From DASTHG01 sp035491895 (GTDB lineage Bacteria; Gemmatimonadota; Gemmatimonadetes; Gemmatimonadales; GWC2-71-9): a DNA stretch of 64,000 nucleotides. Of the stretch, positions 16,156 through 24,530 are shown in pieces. The DNA is taken from contig DATJJY010000037.1 in assembly GCA_035491895.1 (NCBI GenBank), positions 1 to 64,000 of the forward strand. Direction: 5' to 3'. The notes below the pieces were generated by a model. That model searched no databases. It had not been told where the DNA came from and was given only the letters and a program-made list of their open reading frames with translations. How positions within the stretch are numbered: the first letter of the stretch is position 1; every line of letters starts with the position of its first letter. A program made the translations under genes and the position numbers.

Positions 16156-17037
16156 CTAGGGATGCGAGGGCCCCGGGAACAGCGCCAGGGCGTTGGATTC
16201 GAGAATGGCGCGGCGTTGGGCGTCGCTCAAGGGCAGCGTCAGGAACTGGTCGATGTTGCCCCGGAGGTCCTTCACCCCGGGACTGGGCCAATCGGTTCCC
16301 CAGAGCACGCGGTTGCCGATCTCCATCAAGCGGGGAAAGTAGTCCAGCAATTTGAGGGGCGGAATGCCGGAGACGTCGAGCCTGACATGTCGATGACGTC
16401 GCAGGATGAAGAACGCCTCTTCCATATATAGCGGCCGTCCGCCGTGTGCCATGACGAGCGGCAGATCGGGGAAGTCGATCGCGATGTCGTCGATCTCCAG
16501 GGGGTTCCCCCACTTGGAGCGGGCGCCGGGGAAGATCGAGGTCCCCGTATGGACCAGCACCGGGAGTCCACGCTCTTCGCAGCGCCGATAGATCGCCGCG
16601 AGGGCGTCGAGTCCCTGGGTGTAGGCGTTGGCCGGGAACCCCTGGTGGTTGGGATGAATCTTGAGCATGCGAATCCCGAGATCTACCAGCCGGTCCACAT
16701 CGCCCGCGGGGTTGGCGCTGAAGCGGGGATGCACGCCACCGTACGGCAACAGCCGCTCCGGGTTGGCCCGGGCATACCGCGCCGCGAAGTCGTTGGTCGA
16801 ATCGGTGAACCCCATGATGTCGGGGCTCGGGTAATTGACGAGTCCGACCCGCCACACCCCGGCCTTGTCCATGACCTGGAGCAACGCTTGCGGATCGTCC
16901 ATCAAGGAGAGCAGGAAGTCCCAGTGGTCTTCCTTGCCGGCACGCATCACCGCCTGCACTTCCGGCTTCAAGTCCCGCCAGGGCTGGATATGGATGTGGA
17001 CATCGGTGATGCGATACGGCAGAGGCGCTGCCGTCAC
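16156..17037 (-). CDS. Amidohydrolase-2 (TIM-barrel metal-dependent hydrolase/decarboxylase)
   Basis: 293 aa from GTG 17037 (GTGA overlap with the upstream dehydrogenase). The metal motif DVHIHIQPW is at the N-terminus; VHTGTSIFPGARSKW, MAHGG and WGTDWPSPGV supply the other His and the catalytic Asp. This is the ACMSD / gamma-resorcylate decarboxylase / LigI-like group, which acts on aromatic or dicarboxylic-acid intermediates. Its place at the end of a CoA-thioester catabolic set suggests a hydrolytic or decarboxylating step on a ring-derived intermediate, but the exact substrate is not readable. It is cytosolic, with no signal peptide. Confidence 0.82.
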   Translation of the reverse strand: MTAAPLPYRITDVHIHIQPWRDLKPEVQAVMRAGKEDHWDFLLSLMDDPQALLQVMDKAGVWRVGLVNYPSPDIMGFTDSTNDFAARYARANPERLLPYGGVHPRFSANPAGDVDRLVDLGIRMLKIHPNHQGFPANAYTQGLDALAAIYRRCEERGLPVLVHTGTSIFPGARSKWGNPLEIDDIAIDFPDLPLVMAHGGRPLYMEEAFFILRRHRHVRLDVSGIPPLKLLDYFPRLMEIGNRVLWGTDWPSPGVKDLRGNIDQFLTLPLSDAQRRAILESNALALFPGPSHP

Positions 17038-17912
17038 GCGTCGCCCCAGGTGTAAAAACCCTTGCCGGTCTTCTTGCCGAGCTCGCCCCGCAGCACCTTG
17101 TCCTTGAGGATCTGGGGCGGGGCGTAATGCGGCATGCGCAGCTGCTGGTACAGGTACTCGGCGATCGCGAGCCGCACGTCGAGTCCGACGAGGTCCGAGA
17201 GCTTCAGCGGTCCCATCGGGTGGTTGTAGCCCAGCTCCATCGCCTTGTCGATGTCTTCCGCGGACGCGACGCCCTGCTCGAGCATCCGCATCGCCTCGAG
17301 GCCAAGGACGACTCCCAGGCGGCTCGAGGCGAAGCCGGGGGAGTCCTGGACCACGATCGGCTCTTTGCCGAGGCGCCGGGCGATGGTGCAGGCGTGTTCG
17401 ACCACGTCGGGAGGCGTCCGCCCGTGCCGCACGACTTCGACGAGCCGCATGACGTGAACCGGGTTGAAGAAATGCATCCCGATGAGCCGTGTGGGCTCGC
17501 GCACCGCGGCGGCGATCTGCCCGACGGAAAGGGACGACGTATTGGTCGCGAGCAGCGCCTCGCGCGGCGCCTGCCGTTCTACGGCCGCGAACAACATCTG
17601 CTTGGTATTGATGCGCTCGACGACGGCCTCGATGACGAGATCGACGTCCATGACCGCGTCGTCCAGCTCGACCGAATAACGCAGGCGCTGATGCACGCCG
17701 GCGCGGTCCGCCTCGGTGATCTTGCCGCGCTGCAGCCCCGCCGCGGCCAGTGATTCGATGCGGCGCCGCGCTTCGGCGAGCGCGTCCCGCTGGCTGTCGT
17801 GCAGCGCGACCCGACACCCAGCCAGCGCGGCCACGTAGGCGATACCGTGGCCCATCGTCCCGGCCCCGATAACGGCGATCCGCGGGGGAGTGGAAGCGGC
17901 GGGCGTGCTCAT
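17034..17912 (-). CDS. 3-hydroxyacyl-CoA dehydrogenase
   Basis: 292 aa from ATG 17912 (ATGA overlap with the GDPD gene). Oxidises 3-hydroxyacyl-CoA with NAD+. Rossmann motif IAVIGAGTMGHGIAYVAALAG, then ALLATNTSSLSV, catalytic His in LIGMHFFNPVHVMRLVEVV, DSPGFASSRLG, and the C-terminal dimerisation domain MELGYNHPMGPLKLSDLVGLD ... LGKKTGKGFYTW. It has a stand-alone PaaH/Hbd/FadB2 architecture of normal size. It belongs with the thiolase and enoyl-CoA hydratases of the same operon as the last beta-oxidation-type steps. Confidence 0.93.
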   Translation of the reverse strand: MSTPAASTPPRIAVIGAGTMGHGIAYVAALAGCRVALHDSQRDALAEARRRIESLAAAGLQRGKITEADRAGVHQRLRYSVELDDAVMDVDLVIEAVVERINTKQMLFAAVERQAPREALLATNTSSLSVGQIAAAVREPTRLIGMHFFNPVHVMRLVEVVRHGRTPPDVVEHACTIARRLGKEPIVVQDSPGFASSRLGVVLGLEAMRMLEQGVASAEDIDKAMELGYNHPMGPLKLSDLVGLDVRLAIAEYLYQQLRMPHYAPPQILKDKVLRGELGKKTGKGFYTWGDA

Positions 17913-18598
17913 GGGCGGAGTGCATCCATTGTGCGGCGCGCCAGGTCGGGGCGATTGGTGCAGAGTCCGTCGACGCCGAGGCCGGCGAGCCGCACCATCT
18001 CCACGGCGTCGTCGACGGTCCAGACGATCAGCTGGGCGCCAGCGATGTGGAGCAGCGCGGCGAGGTCGCCGTCCACGAGCGACCGATCCATCCAGAACCC
18101 GACGGCCCCCGCGTCCATCAGGGGAACGAGCGGGCGGATCGGATACGAGGCGCTCAACACGCCGCGCGGCAGCGTGGGGCGGAGCGCGCCGAGCCGCGCC
18201 AGGATCCGGTGATCGAATCCATGGACGGCGTAACCAGTCGGGTGCGGTCCCGAGTCCAGCACGTCGAGGAGGTGCGCGTCGCACGCCTGCGGCAGCGTCT
18301 TGACCTCGACATAGACACGGAGCCGCGGGCCGATAGCCCGGAGCGCCTCCGCGAGCAGCGGCGGCGCCTCGCCATTGGGAAGCCGCTGCGACCGCACCGC
18401 TGCAGCGGTCGAAGTCGGGATATGAACTCCGGCGATCGTGTCATCGTGGTGTACGATCAGCGCGCCGTCGCGCGTCGCGTGAATATCGAGCTCGACTCCG
18501 TCCGCACCGAGTTGCCCCGCCAGCCGGAAGGCGGCCAGGGAGTTCTCATGCTCCTGCGCCGAGGCCCCGCGATGCGCGATGACGAGCGGGCGGCTCAC
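17909..18598 (-). CDS. Glycerophosphodiester phosphodiesterase family protein
   Basis: 229 aa. VIAHRGASAQEHENSLAAFRLAGQLGADGVELDIHATRDGALIVHHDDT contains all family hallmarks: the HRG, the E-N pair, the ELD and the catalytic HD. It later has YVEVKTLP and WTVDD ... GLCTNRPDL. It would release glycerol-3-phosphate from phospholipid head-group diesters. There is no signal peptide, so it is probably cytosolic. It overlaps its neighbours on both sides by 4 nt inside a catabolic operon, an odd place for this enzyme and possibly an accidental passenger. Confidence 0.9.
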   Translation of the reverse strand: MSRPLVIAHRGASAQEHENSLAAFRLAGQLGADGVELDIHATRDGALIVHHDDTIAGVHIPTSTAAAVRSQRLPNGEAPPLLAEALRAIGPRLRVYVEVKTLPQACDAHLLDVLDSGPHPTGYAVHGFDHRILARLGALRPTLPRGVLSASYPIRPLVPLMDAGAVGFWMDRSLVDGDLAALLHIAGAQLIVWTVDDAVEMVRLAGLGVDGLCTNRPDLARRTMDALRP

Positions 18599-19716
18599 TG
18601 CAGCAGACTATCCGCCTTCTTCGGCTCGATCCAGCCCGGCTCCTTCTCGATATCGTGCACCAGGGCGATGTCTTCCGGTCGCGGCAGCACGGATTCACGA
18701 TACGCCGGGTACTTGTCGGCGTCGATCGGCGTTCCATCTACGCTGAAGCACTGGTGGCCGTACACGCCGATGCGCCGGTTGAACTGCAGGGCGGGCACCT
18801 TGAGCCAGCGCTCCCGCTCCGGGATGAACATGTTGAGCCGCTCGATCAGCTTGACGATCTCCTGGCGGTACAATCCCCGGGACAGCTCGTTGAGCTTCGT
18901 CTTGTCCGCCTCGATCTGGTTGTCCCGCTCGTCGTATCGTCCCTTCAGGCCCCAGACATAGGCCCAGTGGGCGGACGAGGAATTATCGGTGCCGAACAGA
19001 TCGAAGGCGGTCGGGATCCACTTGTAGAAGAAGCGCTGGATCACCTCCGGAGGCATCTTCCCGGCTTTCACTATCCGCAGCAGTCCGTTGTTCCCCGTGC
19101 CGAGGTGGAAGGATTCTTCCTTCAACATCGGTCCCATCGACCGCGACAGCGGGTCGAAGCTCGACACGGAGAGCATCTTCAGCTGAAACTTGCCGTCCCG
19201 GTCGATGAATTGCGTGTAGGTGAAGAAGTCGAGCCAGTTATCCACGATCTCGTTGAAGCTGCCGAGCAGCCGCTCGCCCTCGTCGGCGCGCCGCTCGAGC
19301 AGTTTCGCCGCTTCACGCTTGCCTTCATCGCCGAAATGGGTGCAGAGGAGGTAGGACATCTGCCACCCGTGACGCATTTCCTCGGTCATCACGCGCTGCA
19401 ACGATAGGAGGTCGTAGTCGGACGGAGCGTTGTGCAGCAGGTTGCGCTGCTGCTCCACCGAGGCGAATTCGGTGTCGCCCTGATACACGATCAGATTGAG
19501 CAACGCATCGCGGATCCGCTGGTCGGGGATATGCATCACCGTGGGCCACTTACGTTGGCCCTTGTAGTGCCCGAACTCGATATGCGGGACTTCCTGATCG
19601 CCGAACTTCGCTTCGAAGTTGAACTGGATCAGTGCGCTCTGCGGCACACCGATGGAATCCTGCCAATAGCGGAAGTAGTCGATCCAGTCATCGAAATTGC
19701 CGAGCTTGCGTACCAT
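18595..19716 (-). CDS. BoxB/PaaA-like ferritin-type di-iron oxygenase
   Basis: 373 aa. All six expected di-iron ligands appear in BoxB order: Glu83 (QGDTEFASVEQQR), Glu113 and His116 (TEEMRHGWQM), an Asp at about 172-174 (FIDRDGKFQL), Glu201 and His204 (KEESFHLG). The stretches SSAHWAYVWGLKGRYDE and FDPLSRSMGPMLKEE also parallel benzoyl-CoA 2,3-epoxidase (BoxB, about 470 aa) and phenylacetyl-CoA epoxidase PaaA (about 320 aa); this protein is intermediate in length. Established members epoxidise an aromatic ring on CoA. The operon lacks BoxA/BoxC and PaaB/C/D/E within the window, so its electron donor and substrate are open. Probable start ATG 19716, 3 nt after the upstream hydratase stop. Confidence 0.75.
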   Translation of the reverse strand: MVRKLGNFDDWIDYFRYWQDSIGVPQSALIQFNFEAKFGDQEVPHIEFGHYKGQRKWPTVMHIPDQRIRDALLNLIVYQGDTEFASVEQQRNLLHNAPSDYDLLSLQRVMTEEMRHGWQMSYLLCTHFGDEGKREAAKLLERRADEGERLLGSFNEIVDNWLDFFTYTQFIDRDGKFQLKMLSVSSFDPLSRSMGPMLKEESFHLGTGNNGLLRIVKAGKMPPEVIQRFFYKWIPTAFDLFGTDNSSSAHWAYVWGLKGRYDERDNQIEADKTKLNELSRGLYRQEIVKLIERLNMFIPERERWLKVPALQFNRRIGVYGHQCFSVDGTPIDADKYPAYRESVLPRPEDIALVHDIEKEPGWIEPKKADSLLQ

Positions 19717-19719
19717 GGT

Positions 19720-20463
19720 TCAACGGCTCCGTGTGGCGAAGGACTCGAGGCGCGCGCGCGCCTCGTCGGTGGCGAACAGCTCGCGTTGCATCGCCACCTC
19801 GAGATCCAGCATCTCGGGTAGCGTCGCTTCGAGACTCCGGTAGATCGCTTCTTTGGCGCGGCGCAGGGCCAGGGATGGGAATGAGGCCCAGGCCAAGGCG
19901 AGCGCGCGAACCTCGGTTTCGAGTCGGTCGGCCGGGACGAGACGATCGAACAGTCCCAGATCGTGGGCTTCCGCGGCAGGCACCATCCGGGCGCTCCACA
20001 AGAGCTCGAGCGCCCGCGATGTCCCGACGAGCCTGGGCAAGAAATAGCTGCCACCCCAGTCGGGTCCCAATCCGAGTCTTGCGAACACCTGGCCGATCGC
20101 GGCCGTCTCGGCGGCGACGCGGTAGTCGCAGGCAAGGGCGAGATTGGCGCCGCCACCCGCCGCGGCGCCGTTGACCGCCGCCAGCACCGGCTGGGGCGCG
20201 GTCCTCACCAGCAGGGCGATCTGCCGGCCGGCGGTCACGAGCGCGTTGCCCTCGCTCCCGAGGACCGTCAGATCCGCCCCGGCGCAGAACGCTCGGCCCG
20301 CGCCGGTGATGACGATGGCGCGGATACCGGCGTCCTGCGAAGCCGTCCGCAGGGCGGCGATCAACTCGTCGCACAAGGGGAGCGTGAGCGCGTTCAACTT
20401 CTCCGGTCGGTTCAGCGTCAGCGTGGCGACACCGTCGGAGACTGCGGTGAGGACGAGAGTCAT
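19720..20463 (-). CDS. Enoyl-CoA hydratase/isomerase family protein (second copy)
   Basis: 247 aa from ATG 20463 (ATGA overlap with thiolase). The crotonase fold is clear: VATLTLNRPEKLNALTLPLCDEL, oxyanion-hole region GRAFCAGADLTVLG, VLAAVNGAAAGGGANLALACDYRVA, then FARLGLGPDWGGSYFLPRLVG. The position of the second catalytic Glu of crotonase carries Asp or Trp (GPDWGG rather than PE.GG), as in PaaG-type isomerases or ring hydrolases rather than plain hydratases. It precedes the BoxB-like oxygenase, so it may act on the epoxide/oxepin-CoA. That role is an inference from context. Confidence 0.85.
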   Translation of the reverse strand: MTLVLTAVSDGVATLTLNRPEKLNALTLPLCDELIAALRTASQDAGIRAIVITGAGRAFCAGADLTVLGSEGNALVTAGRQIALLVRTAPQPVLAAVNGAAAGGGANLALACDYRVAAETAAIGQVFARLGLGPDWGGSYFLPRLVGTSRALELLWSARMVPAAEAHDLGLFDRLVPADRLETEVRALALAWASFPSLALRRAKEAIYRSLEATLPEMLDLEVAMQRELFATDEARARLESFATRSR

Positions 20464-21662
20464 ACCCGCTCCACGATCATCGCGATGCCCTGGCCGACGC
20501 CGATGCACATCGTCACTAAACCGTAGTGAGAATTCGTACGGCGAAGAGCGTAAAGCAGAGTCGTAAGAATCTTTGCGCCAGTGCATCCGAGTGGGTGACC
20601 GAGGGCGATGCCGCCGCCGTAGATGTTCACCTTGGCGGGGTCGAGATTCAGCTCGCGGATGCAGGCGATCGCTTGTGCCGCGAACGCTTCGTTGAGCTCG
20701 ATGAGATCGATCTGATCGATCTTCAGACCCGCTCGATCGAGCGCCTTGCGCGTTGCGGGGATGGGGCCAAGCCCCATACAGCTGGGATCGACTCCGGCGA
20801 CTGCGGTCGTCACAATCCGGCCAAGCGGTTGTGGACCGCCCGACCGCCCGTCCGCCCAACCGACTGCGACCGCCGCTGCTCCGTCATTAATCCCACTCGA
20901 GCTCGCCGCCGTCACCGTGCCGTCCTGCCTGAACGCCGGTTTGAGCTTTGCGACCGCTTCGAGCGTCGTTCCCGCGCGTGGATACTCATCCCTCGAAAAG
21001 ACCGACCCATCGGGGAGGGGGACCGGAACGAGCTCGTCCGTGAAGACGCACGCCTCGAGCGCGCGCCCGGCGCGCCTCTGGCTCTCGACCGCGAACGCAT
21101 CCTGCTCGGCGCGCGTGATGCCGTATTGCCGGGCGACGACCTCGGCCGTCTCGCCGAGGGAAATCGTCCAGTCTTTCTCGAGTCTAGGGTTGGTGAAGCG
21201 CCACCCGACCGTCGAATCGGCGATCTCCGGCGCGCGGCGATTCCACGGCTCCCCGGACTTGAGCATCACATAGGGGGCGCGGGTCATGCTCTCGACGCCG
21301 CCCGCGATGAACACCTCTCCTTCACCCGCTTTGATCGCCTGGGCGGCGCTCGCCACCGCCTGGAGCCCGGACCCACACAGCCGATTGACTGTCTGGCCCG
21401 GGACCTCGACCGGCAACCCGGCGAGCAACAGCGCCATCCGCGCCACGTTGCGGTTGTCCTCGCCCGCCTGGTTGGCGCAGCCGAGAATCACATCGTCGAT
21501 CGAGTGCGGGTCGAGCTGCGCGCGCTCGACGACGGCCCTGATGGGGACGGCCGCGAGATCGTCGGGACGCACGCCCGCCAACGACCCTCCGTGTTTCCCA
21601 ACGGGGGTCCTCGCCGCCGCGTAGATGTACGCCTCTCGCCCCACGCCGCTCCCTGCCGTCAC
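20460..21662 (-). CDS. Acetyl-CoA acyltransferase (thiolase, PaaJ/PcaF-like)
   Basis: 400 aa from GTG 21662 (GTGA overlap with the aldehyde dehydrogenase). It cleaves 3-oxoacyl-CoA. The nucleophile Cys is in NRLCGSGLQAVASAAQAIKAGE, with NEAFAAQAIAC and GGGIALGHPLGCTGAKILTT supplying the other catalytic elements. PcaF/PaaJ-type features include RTPVGKHGGSLAGVRPDDLAA. After SSGINDGAAAVAV the chain reads GWADGRSGGPQPLGRIV, where relatives normally have a Lys/Glu-rich helix; this stretch is encoded by tandem CCGCCCG-type units related to the palindromic element in radA. Apart from that segment the protein is normal. Confidence 0.93.
   Translation of the reverse strand: MTAGSGVGREAYIYAAARTPVGKHGGSLAGVRPDDLAAVPIRAVVERAQLDPHSIDDVILGCANQAGEDNRNVARMALLLAGLPVEVPGQTVNRLCGSGLQAVASAAQAIKAGEGEVFIAGGVESMTRAPYVMLKSGEPWNRRAPEIADSTVGWRFTNPRLEKDWTISLGETAEVVARQYGITRAEQDAFAVESQRRAGRALEACVFTDELVPVPLPDGSVFSRDEYPRAGTTLEAVAKLKPAFRQDGTVTAASSSGINDGAAAVAVGWADGRSGGPQPLGRIVTTAVAGVDPSCMGLGPIPATRKALDRAGLKIDQIDLIELNEAFAAQAIACIRELNLDPAKVNIYGGGIALGHPLGCTGAKILTTLLYALRRTNSHYGLVTMCIGVGQGIAMIVERV
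20836..20856. repeat. Short tandem CCGCCCG-type repeat read in frame inside the thiolase
   Basis: Three CCGCCC units at 7-9 bp spacing; 18 of 21 bases match the right arm of the palindromic element inside radA (54730-54750). Flanking GCGGTTG/CAACCG (from 20825 and 20858) may be remnants of palindrome ends. It encodes an atypical ADGRSGG loop. Confidence 0.5.
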
Positions 21663-23092
21663 AACGCCACCCAAACAGTCTTCGTCTCGAGATAACTGTC
21701 CAGGGCATCGCGCCCGAGATCGCGCCCGAACCCCGATGCCTTGAAGCCCCCAAACGGCGCGGCAGAATCATAGAAGTTGTAGCTGTTGACCCAGACCGTC
21801 CCCGCGCGAATCGCGCGCGCCGCCCGTGTCGCCTTCTGGATATCCTTCGTCCAGATCCCCGCCGCGAGGCCGTACATCGACCGGTTCGCGAGCTGCACTC
21901 CCGCATCGAAGCCCTCGAAGGCGAGCACCGCGAGGACGGGCCCGAAGATCTCCTCGCGGGCGATCGTCATGTCGGGCGTTACGCCGTCGAACACCGTCGC
22001 TTCGACGTAGTAGCCCTTGCCGTTGGGCTGCACCGCATTGCCACCGGCGACGAGGGCGGCGCCTTCGTCTTTCCCCTTCTTGATGTAGGAGAGCACGGTC
22101 TCCTGCTGTTTTTTCGAGACGAGTGCGCCCAGCCGCGTGTTCTTGTCGAGCGGATCGCCGGGCGTGAGCTTCTTCGCGCCGGCGGCGAGCTGTTCCACCA
22201 CCTGATCGTGTACGCTTGCTTCCACCAGCAGGCGCGACCCGGCGGCGCACACCTCACCCTTGCCGTAGAAAATCCCGGTCTGCGCACCCTTCACGGCGGC
22301 GGGAATGTCGGCGTCGGCGAAAATGATATTCGGGCTCTTCCCGCCCAGCTCCAGTGTGACGCGCTTGTTGGTGTCGGCCGCCATTTTCATGATCTGGCGC
22401 CCGACCTCGGTCGAGCCGGTAAATGAGATCTTGTCAACGTCGGGGTGACGCACCAACGCCGCGCCGGCGGTCGAGCCGCCCCCGGACACCACGTTGAATG
22501 CTCCGGGAGGGAACCCCGCTTCCTGCATCACCTCCGCCATGGCGAGGGCGGTGAGTGGCGTCTCGGACGCGGGCTTGAGGATGATCGTGCACCCCGCGGC
22601 GAGCGCCGGGGCGAACTTCCAACTCGCGATGTTGAGCGGGAAATTCCACGGGACGATCGCGCCGACGACACCGACCGGCTCGCGCAGCGTGTAACAGAAG
22701 AACGGCCCGTCCACCGGCAAGGTGTCACCCGTGATCTTGTCGGCCCACCCACCGTAGTAACGCAAGGTATTGACCGTCATCGTCAATTCGATCTTCGACT
22801 CGAACAGCGTCTTGCCGTTGTGCGCCGTTTCCAGCCGGGAAAATTCGTCGAGCCGCGATTCCAGGAGATCGCCTGCCTTGGTGAGCAGGCGGCCGCGCTT
22901 GCGCGCCGAGAGGCCGCGCCAGCCGTCCGAGTCGAAGCACGTCCGGGCGGCGACGACAGCGTCGTCGACGTCGGCAGCGTCACCGGCGGCGACGTCGGCG
23001 ATCGTCTCTTCGGTTGCGGGATTTTCGACGGCGAACCGCTTGCCGGAGGCGGCCGGCCGCCATTCGTTGTTGATGAAGAGGTCGGTTCTCAC
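21659..23092 (-). CDS. NAD(P)-dependent aldehyde dehydrogenase
   Basis: 477 aa from GTG 23092 (GTGA overlap with the upstream hydratase). ALDH-superfamily signatures: VGVVGAIVPWNFPLNIASWKFAPALAAG, FTGSTEVGRQIM, catalytic Glu in VTLELGGKSPNIIF, catalytic Cys in GIFYGKGEVCAAGSRLLV, then EEIFGPVLAVLAFE and the C-terminal AAPFGGFKASGFGRDLG. Closest in style to betaine/phenylacetaldehyde dehydrogenases. In the box route a semialdehyde dehydrogenase (BoxD) acts after ring opening, and in the paa route PaaZ does; this gene could fill that place. It is full length with no fused hydratase domain, so it is not PaaZ itself. Confidence 0.92.
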   Translation of the reverse strand: MRTDLFINNEWRPAASGKRFAVENPATEETIADVAAGDAADVDDAVVAARTCFDSDGWRGLSARKRGRLLTKAGDLLESRLDEFSRLETAHNGKTLFESKIELTMTVNTLRYYGGWADKITGDTLPVDGPFFCYTLREPVGVVGAIVPWNFPLNIASWKFAPALAAGCTIILKPASETPLTALAMAEVMQEAGFPPGAFNVVSGGGSTAGAALVRHPDVDKISFTGSTEVGRQIMKMAADTNKRVTLELGGKSPNIIFADADIPAAVKGAQTGIFYGKGEVCAAGSRLLVEASVHDQVVEQLAAGAKKLTPGDPLDKNTRLGALVSKKQQETVLSYIKKGKDEGAALVAGGNAVQPNGKGYYVEATVFDGVTPDMTIAREEIFGPVLAVLAFEGFDAGVQLANRSMYGLAAGIWTKDIQKATRAARAIRAGTVWVNSYNFYDSAAPFGGFKASGFGRDLGRDALDSYLETKTVWVAL

Positions 23093-23898
23093 CGGCCCTT
23101 GAACTCCGCCACGCGCTTCTCCTGGTTCGCCGCAATGCCTTCCTTCGCGTCCTCGCTTTGGAACAGCTGTTGCTGCAGCTCGCGCTCGATCGCCAGTCCG
23201 GACTCGAACGGCACCTCCGCACCCGACTGCACCGAGCGCTTGATCAGCCCCACCGCCTTGGACGCCTTGTTGGGCGGGCAGAATTGCTTGGCATACAGGA
23301 GCACTTGCTCCCAGAACTCCTTGGCGGGAAACACTTCGTTGACGAGGCCGAGCTCCTTCCCCCGGTCGAAGGAGAACAGCTCTCCTTTGACCATCAGCTC
23401 GATCGCCAGCGCCTTCCCCACGAGACGCGCCAGGCGTTGCGTACCGCCGGTGCCGGGGAGCACGCCGAGATTCACCTCCGGCAGACCGATCTTCCCGGCA
23501 TTCTCCCGCGCCAGGCGAATGTCGCAGGCCATGGCGATCTCGAGCCCGCCGCCCACGGTGTGGCCGTTCAACGCGGCGATCGTGAGCTTCGGCGTGTGCT
23601 CGAGGCGGTTCAATGTCTCGTTGGCGTGGAGGCAAAAGAAATACTTGAACCGGGGCGTCACGCTGTTCAACATGCCGATATTGGCGCCGGCCGAAAAGAA
23701 CTTGTCCCCGTGGCCGCGCAGGATGATCACGTGGACGCTGTCGTCGAAGCGGGCCTGCAGGATCGCATCGTCGAGCTGCCGCATCATCTCGTGCGTGTAC
23801 GTATTGGCGGGCGGATCGTCCAGCTCGATGATCGCCAGCCCGTCTTCGACGTGGTAGCGGATGAGGGTTTTTACCTGGGGTTCCGTCGCGGTCGTCAT
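23089..23898 (-). CDS. Enoyl-CoA hydratase/isomerase family protein (first copy)
   Basis: 269 aa from ATG 23898; GTG 23907, which would overlap the TetR stop (GTGA), is an equally plausible start because GGAGG lies upstream of both. Crotonase motifs: LAIIELDDPPANTYTHEMMRQLD, GHGDKFFSAGANIGML (oxyanion hole), KLTIAALNGHTVGGGLEIAMACDIRLA and LPEVNLGVLPGTGGTQRLARLVG with both catalytic Glu positions (EVNLG and the preceding LE). It fits a genuine 2-enoyl-CoA hydratase. It is the first enzyme gene behind the TetR regulator and overlaps the aldehyde dehydrogenase gene. Confidence 0.92.
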   Translation of the reverse strand: MTTATEPQVKTLIRYHVEDGLAIIELDDPPANTYTHEMMRQLDDAILQARFDDSVHVIILRGHGDKFFSAGANIGMLNSVTPRFKYFFCLHANETLNRLEHTPKLTIAALNGHTVGGGLEIAMACDIRLARENAGKIGLPEVNLGVLPGTGGTQRLARLVGKALAIELMVKGELFSFDRGKELGLVNEVFPAKEFWEQVLLYAKQFCPPNKASKAVGLIKRSVQSGAEVPFESGLAIERELQQQLFQSEDAKEGIAANQEKRVAEFKGR

Positions 23899-23903
23899 GG
23901 TGC

Positions 23904-24500
23904 TCACGAGCCTCCATTTACCGGAGAACGGGCTTCGGCGAAGCCGCCGAGGAAGATGCGGGTCAAGAGATCCGCGAGAGTGCCTGCATCGAGTGCGCCC
24001 GCGGGGTCGTACCAATTGTAGATCCAGTTCATCATGCCGAACAACGCGTACGCCGCCGCGGAGCGCTCCAGCGCGGGGCGGTCGGGGACCACGTCGTGCA
24101 GCAGGCGCTCCAGCAGATTCACATAGCGGCGTTTGATCTGGTTGACCTTGCGGAGCCGGTCGCCGGAGAGCGCCTGGGCTTCGTGGGACAGCACCTTCAT
24201 CTCGGGCATGTGCGCCGCGAAGAAGGTGACGTGGTGCCGGATGAACGCCGCCAGCCGCTCTTCGGGGTCGACGGCGGTCTGGAGCGCCGCTTCGGCGCCG
24301 TCCAGCACCTGGGTGAAAGAGCGCTCCTGGATGTGGTAGAGCAGGTCTTCCTTGCCGCGGACGTAATAGTAGATCCCGGCGAGCGACATCCCGCTCGCTG
24401 CGGCGAGGTCGCGCATCGAGGTGCGGTCGTACCCGCGACCGGCGAAGACGCGGGCGGCGTGGCCGAGCAGGGCGCTGAAGCGCTGGTCGTAGGGGCGCAT
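23904..24500 (-). CDS. TetR/AcrR-family transcriptional regulator of the catabolic operon
   Basis: 198 aa from ATG 24500. N-terminal helix-turn-helix: ALLGHAARVFAGRGYDRTSMRDLAAASGMSLAGIYYYVRGKEDLLYHI, a textbook TetR DNA-binding domain. The C-terminal ligand domain (FAAHMPEMKVLSHEAQALSGDR ... YALFGMMNWIYNWYDP) resembles the FadR/KstR2/PaaR-like group that senses acyl-CoA thioesters. It is the first gene of the minus-strand catabolic run. A perfect 18-bp palindrome begins 5 nt upstream of its start codon, so autorepression and control of the whole operon by a CoA intermediate is the likely mode. Confidence 0.9.
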   Translation of the reverse strand: MRPYDQRFSALLGHAARVFAGRGYDRTSMRDLAAASGMSLAGIYYYVRGKEDLLYHIQERSFTQVLDGAEAALQTAVDPEERLAAFIRHHVTFFAAHMPEMKVLSHEAQALSGDRLRKVNQIKRRYVNLLERLLHDVVPDRPALERSAAAYALFGMMNWIYNWYDPAGALDAGTLADLLTRIFLGGFAEARSPVNGGS

Positions 24501-24504
24501 GGTT

Positions 24505-24522
24505 TTCGAACGAGCGTTCGAA
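24505..24522. promoter_or_regulatory. TetR operator palindrome
   Basis: TTCGAACG-AG-CGTTCGAA is an 18-bp palindrome with perfect 8-bp arms, directly upstream of the TetR start (24500), covering the leader region downstream of a possible -10 (TACGTT on the minus strand, 24528-24533). Half-sites of the GAACG/CGTTC type are common for acyl-CoA-responsive TetR regulators. Confidence 0.75.
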
Positions 24523-24530
24523 TTAAGAAC

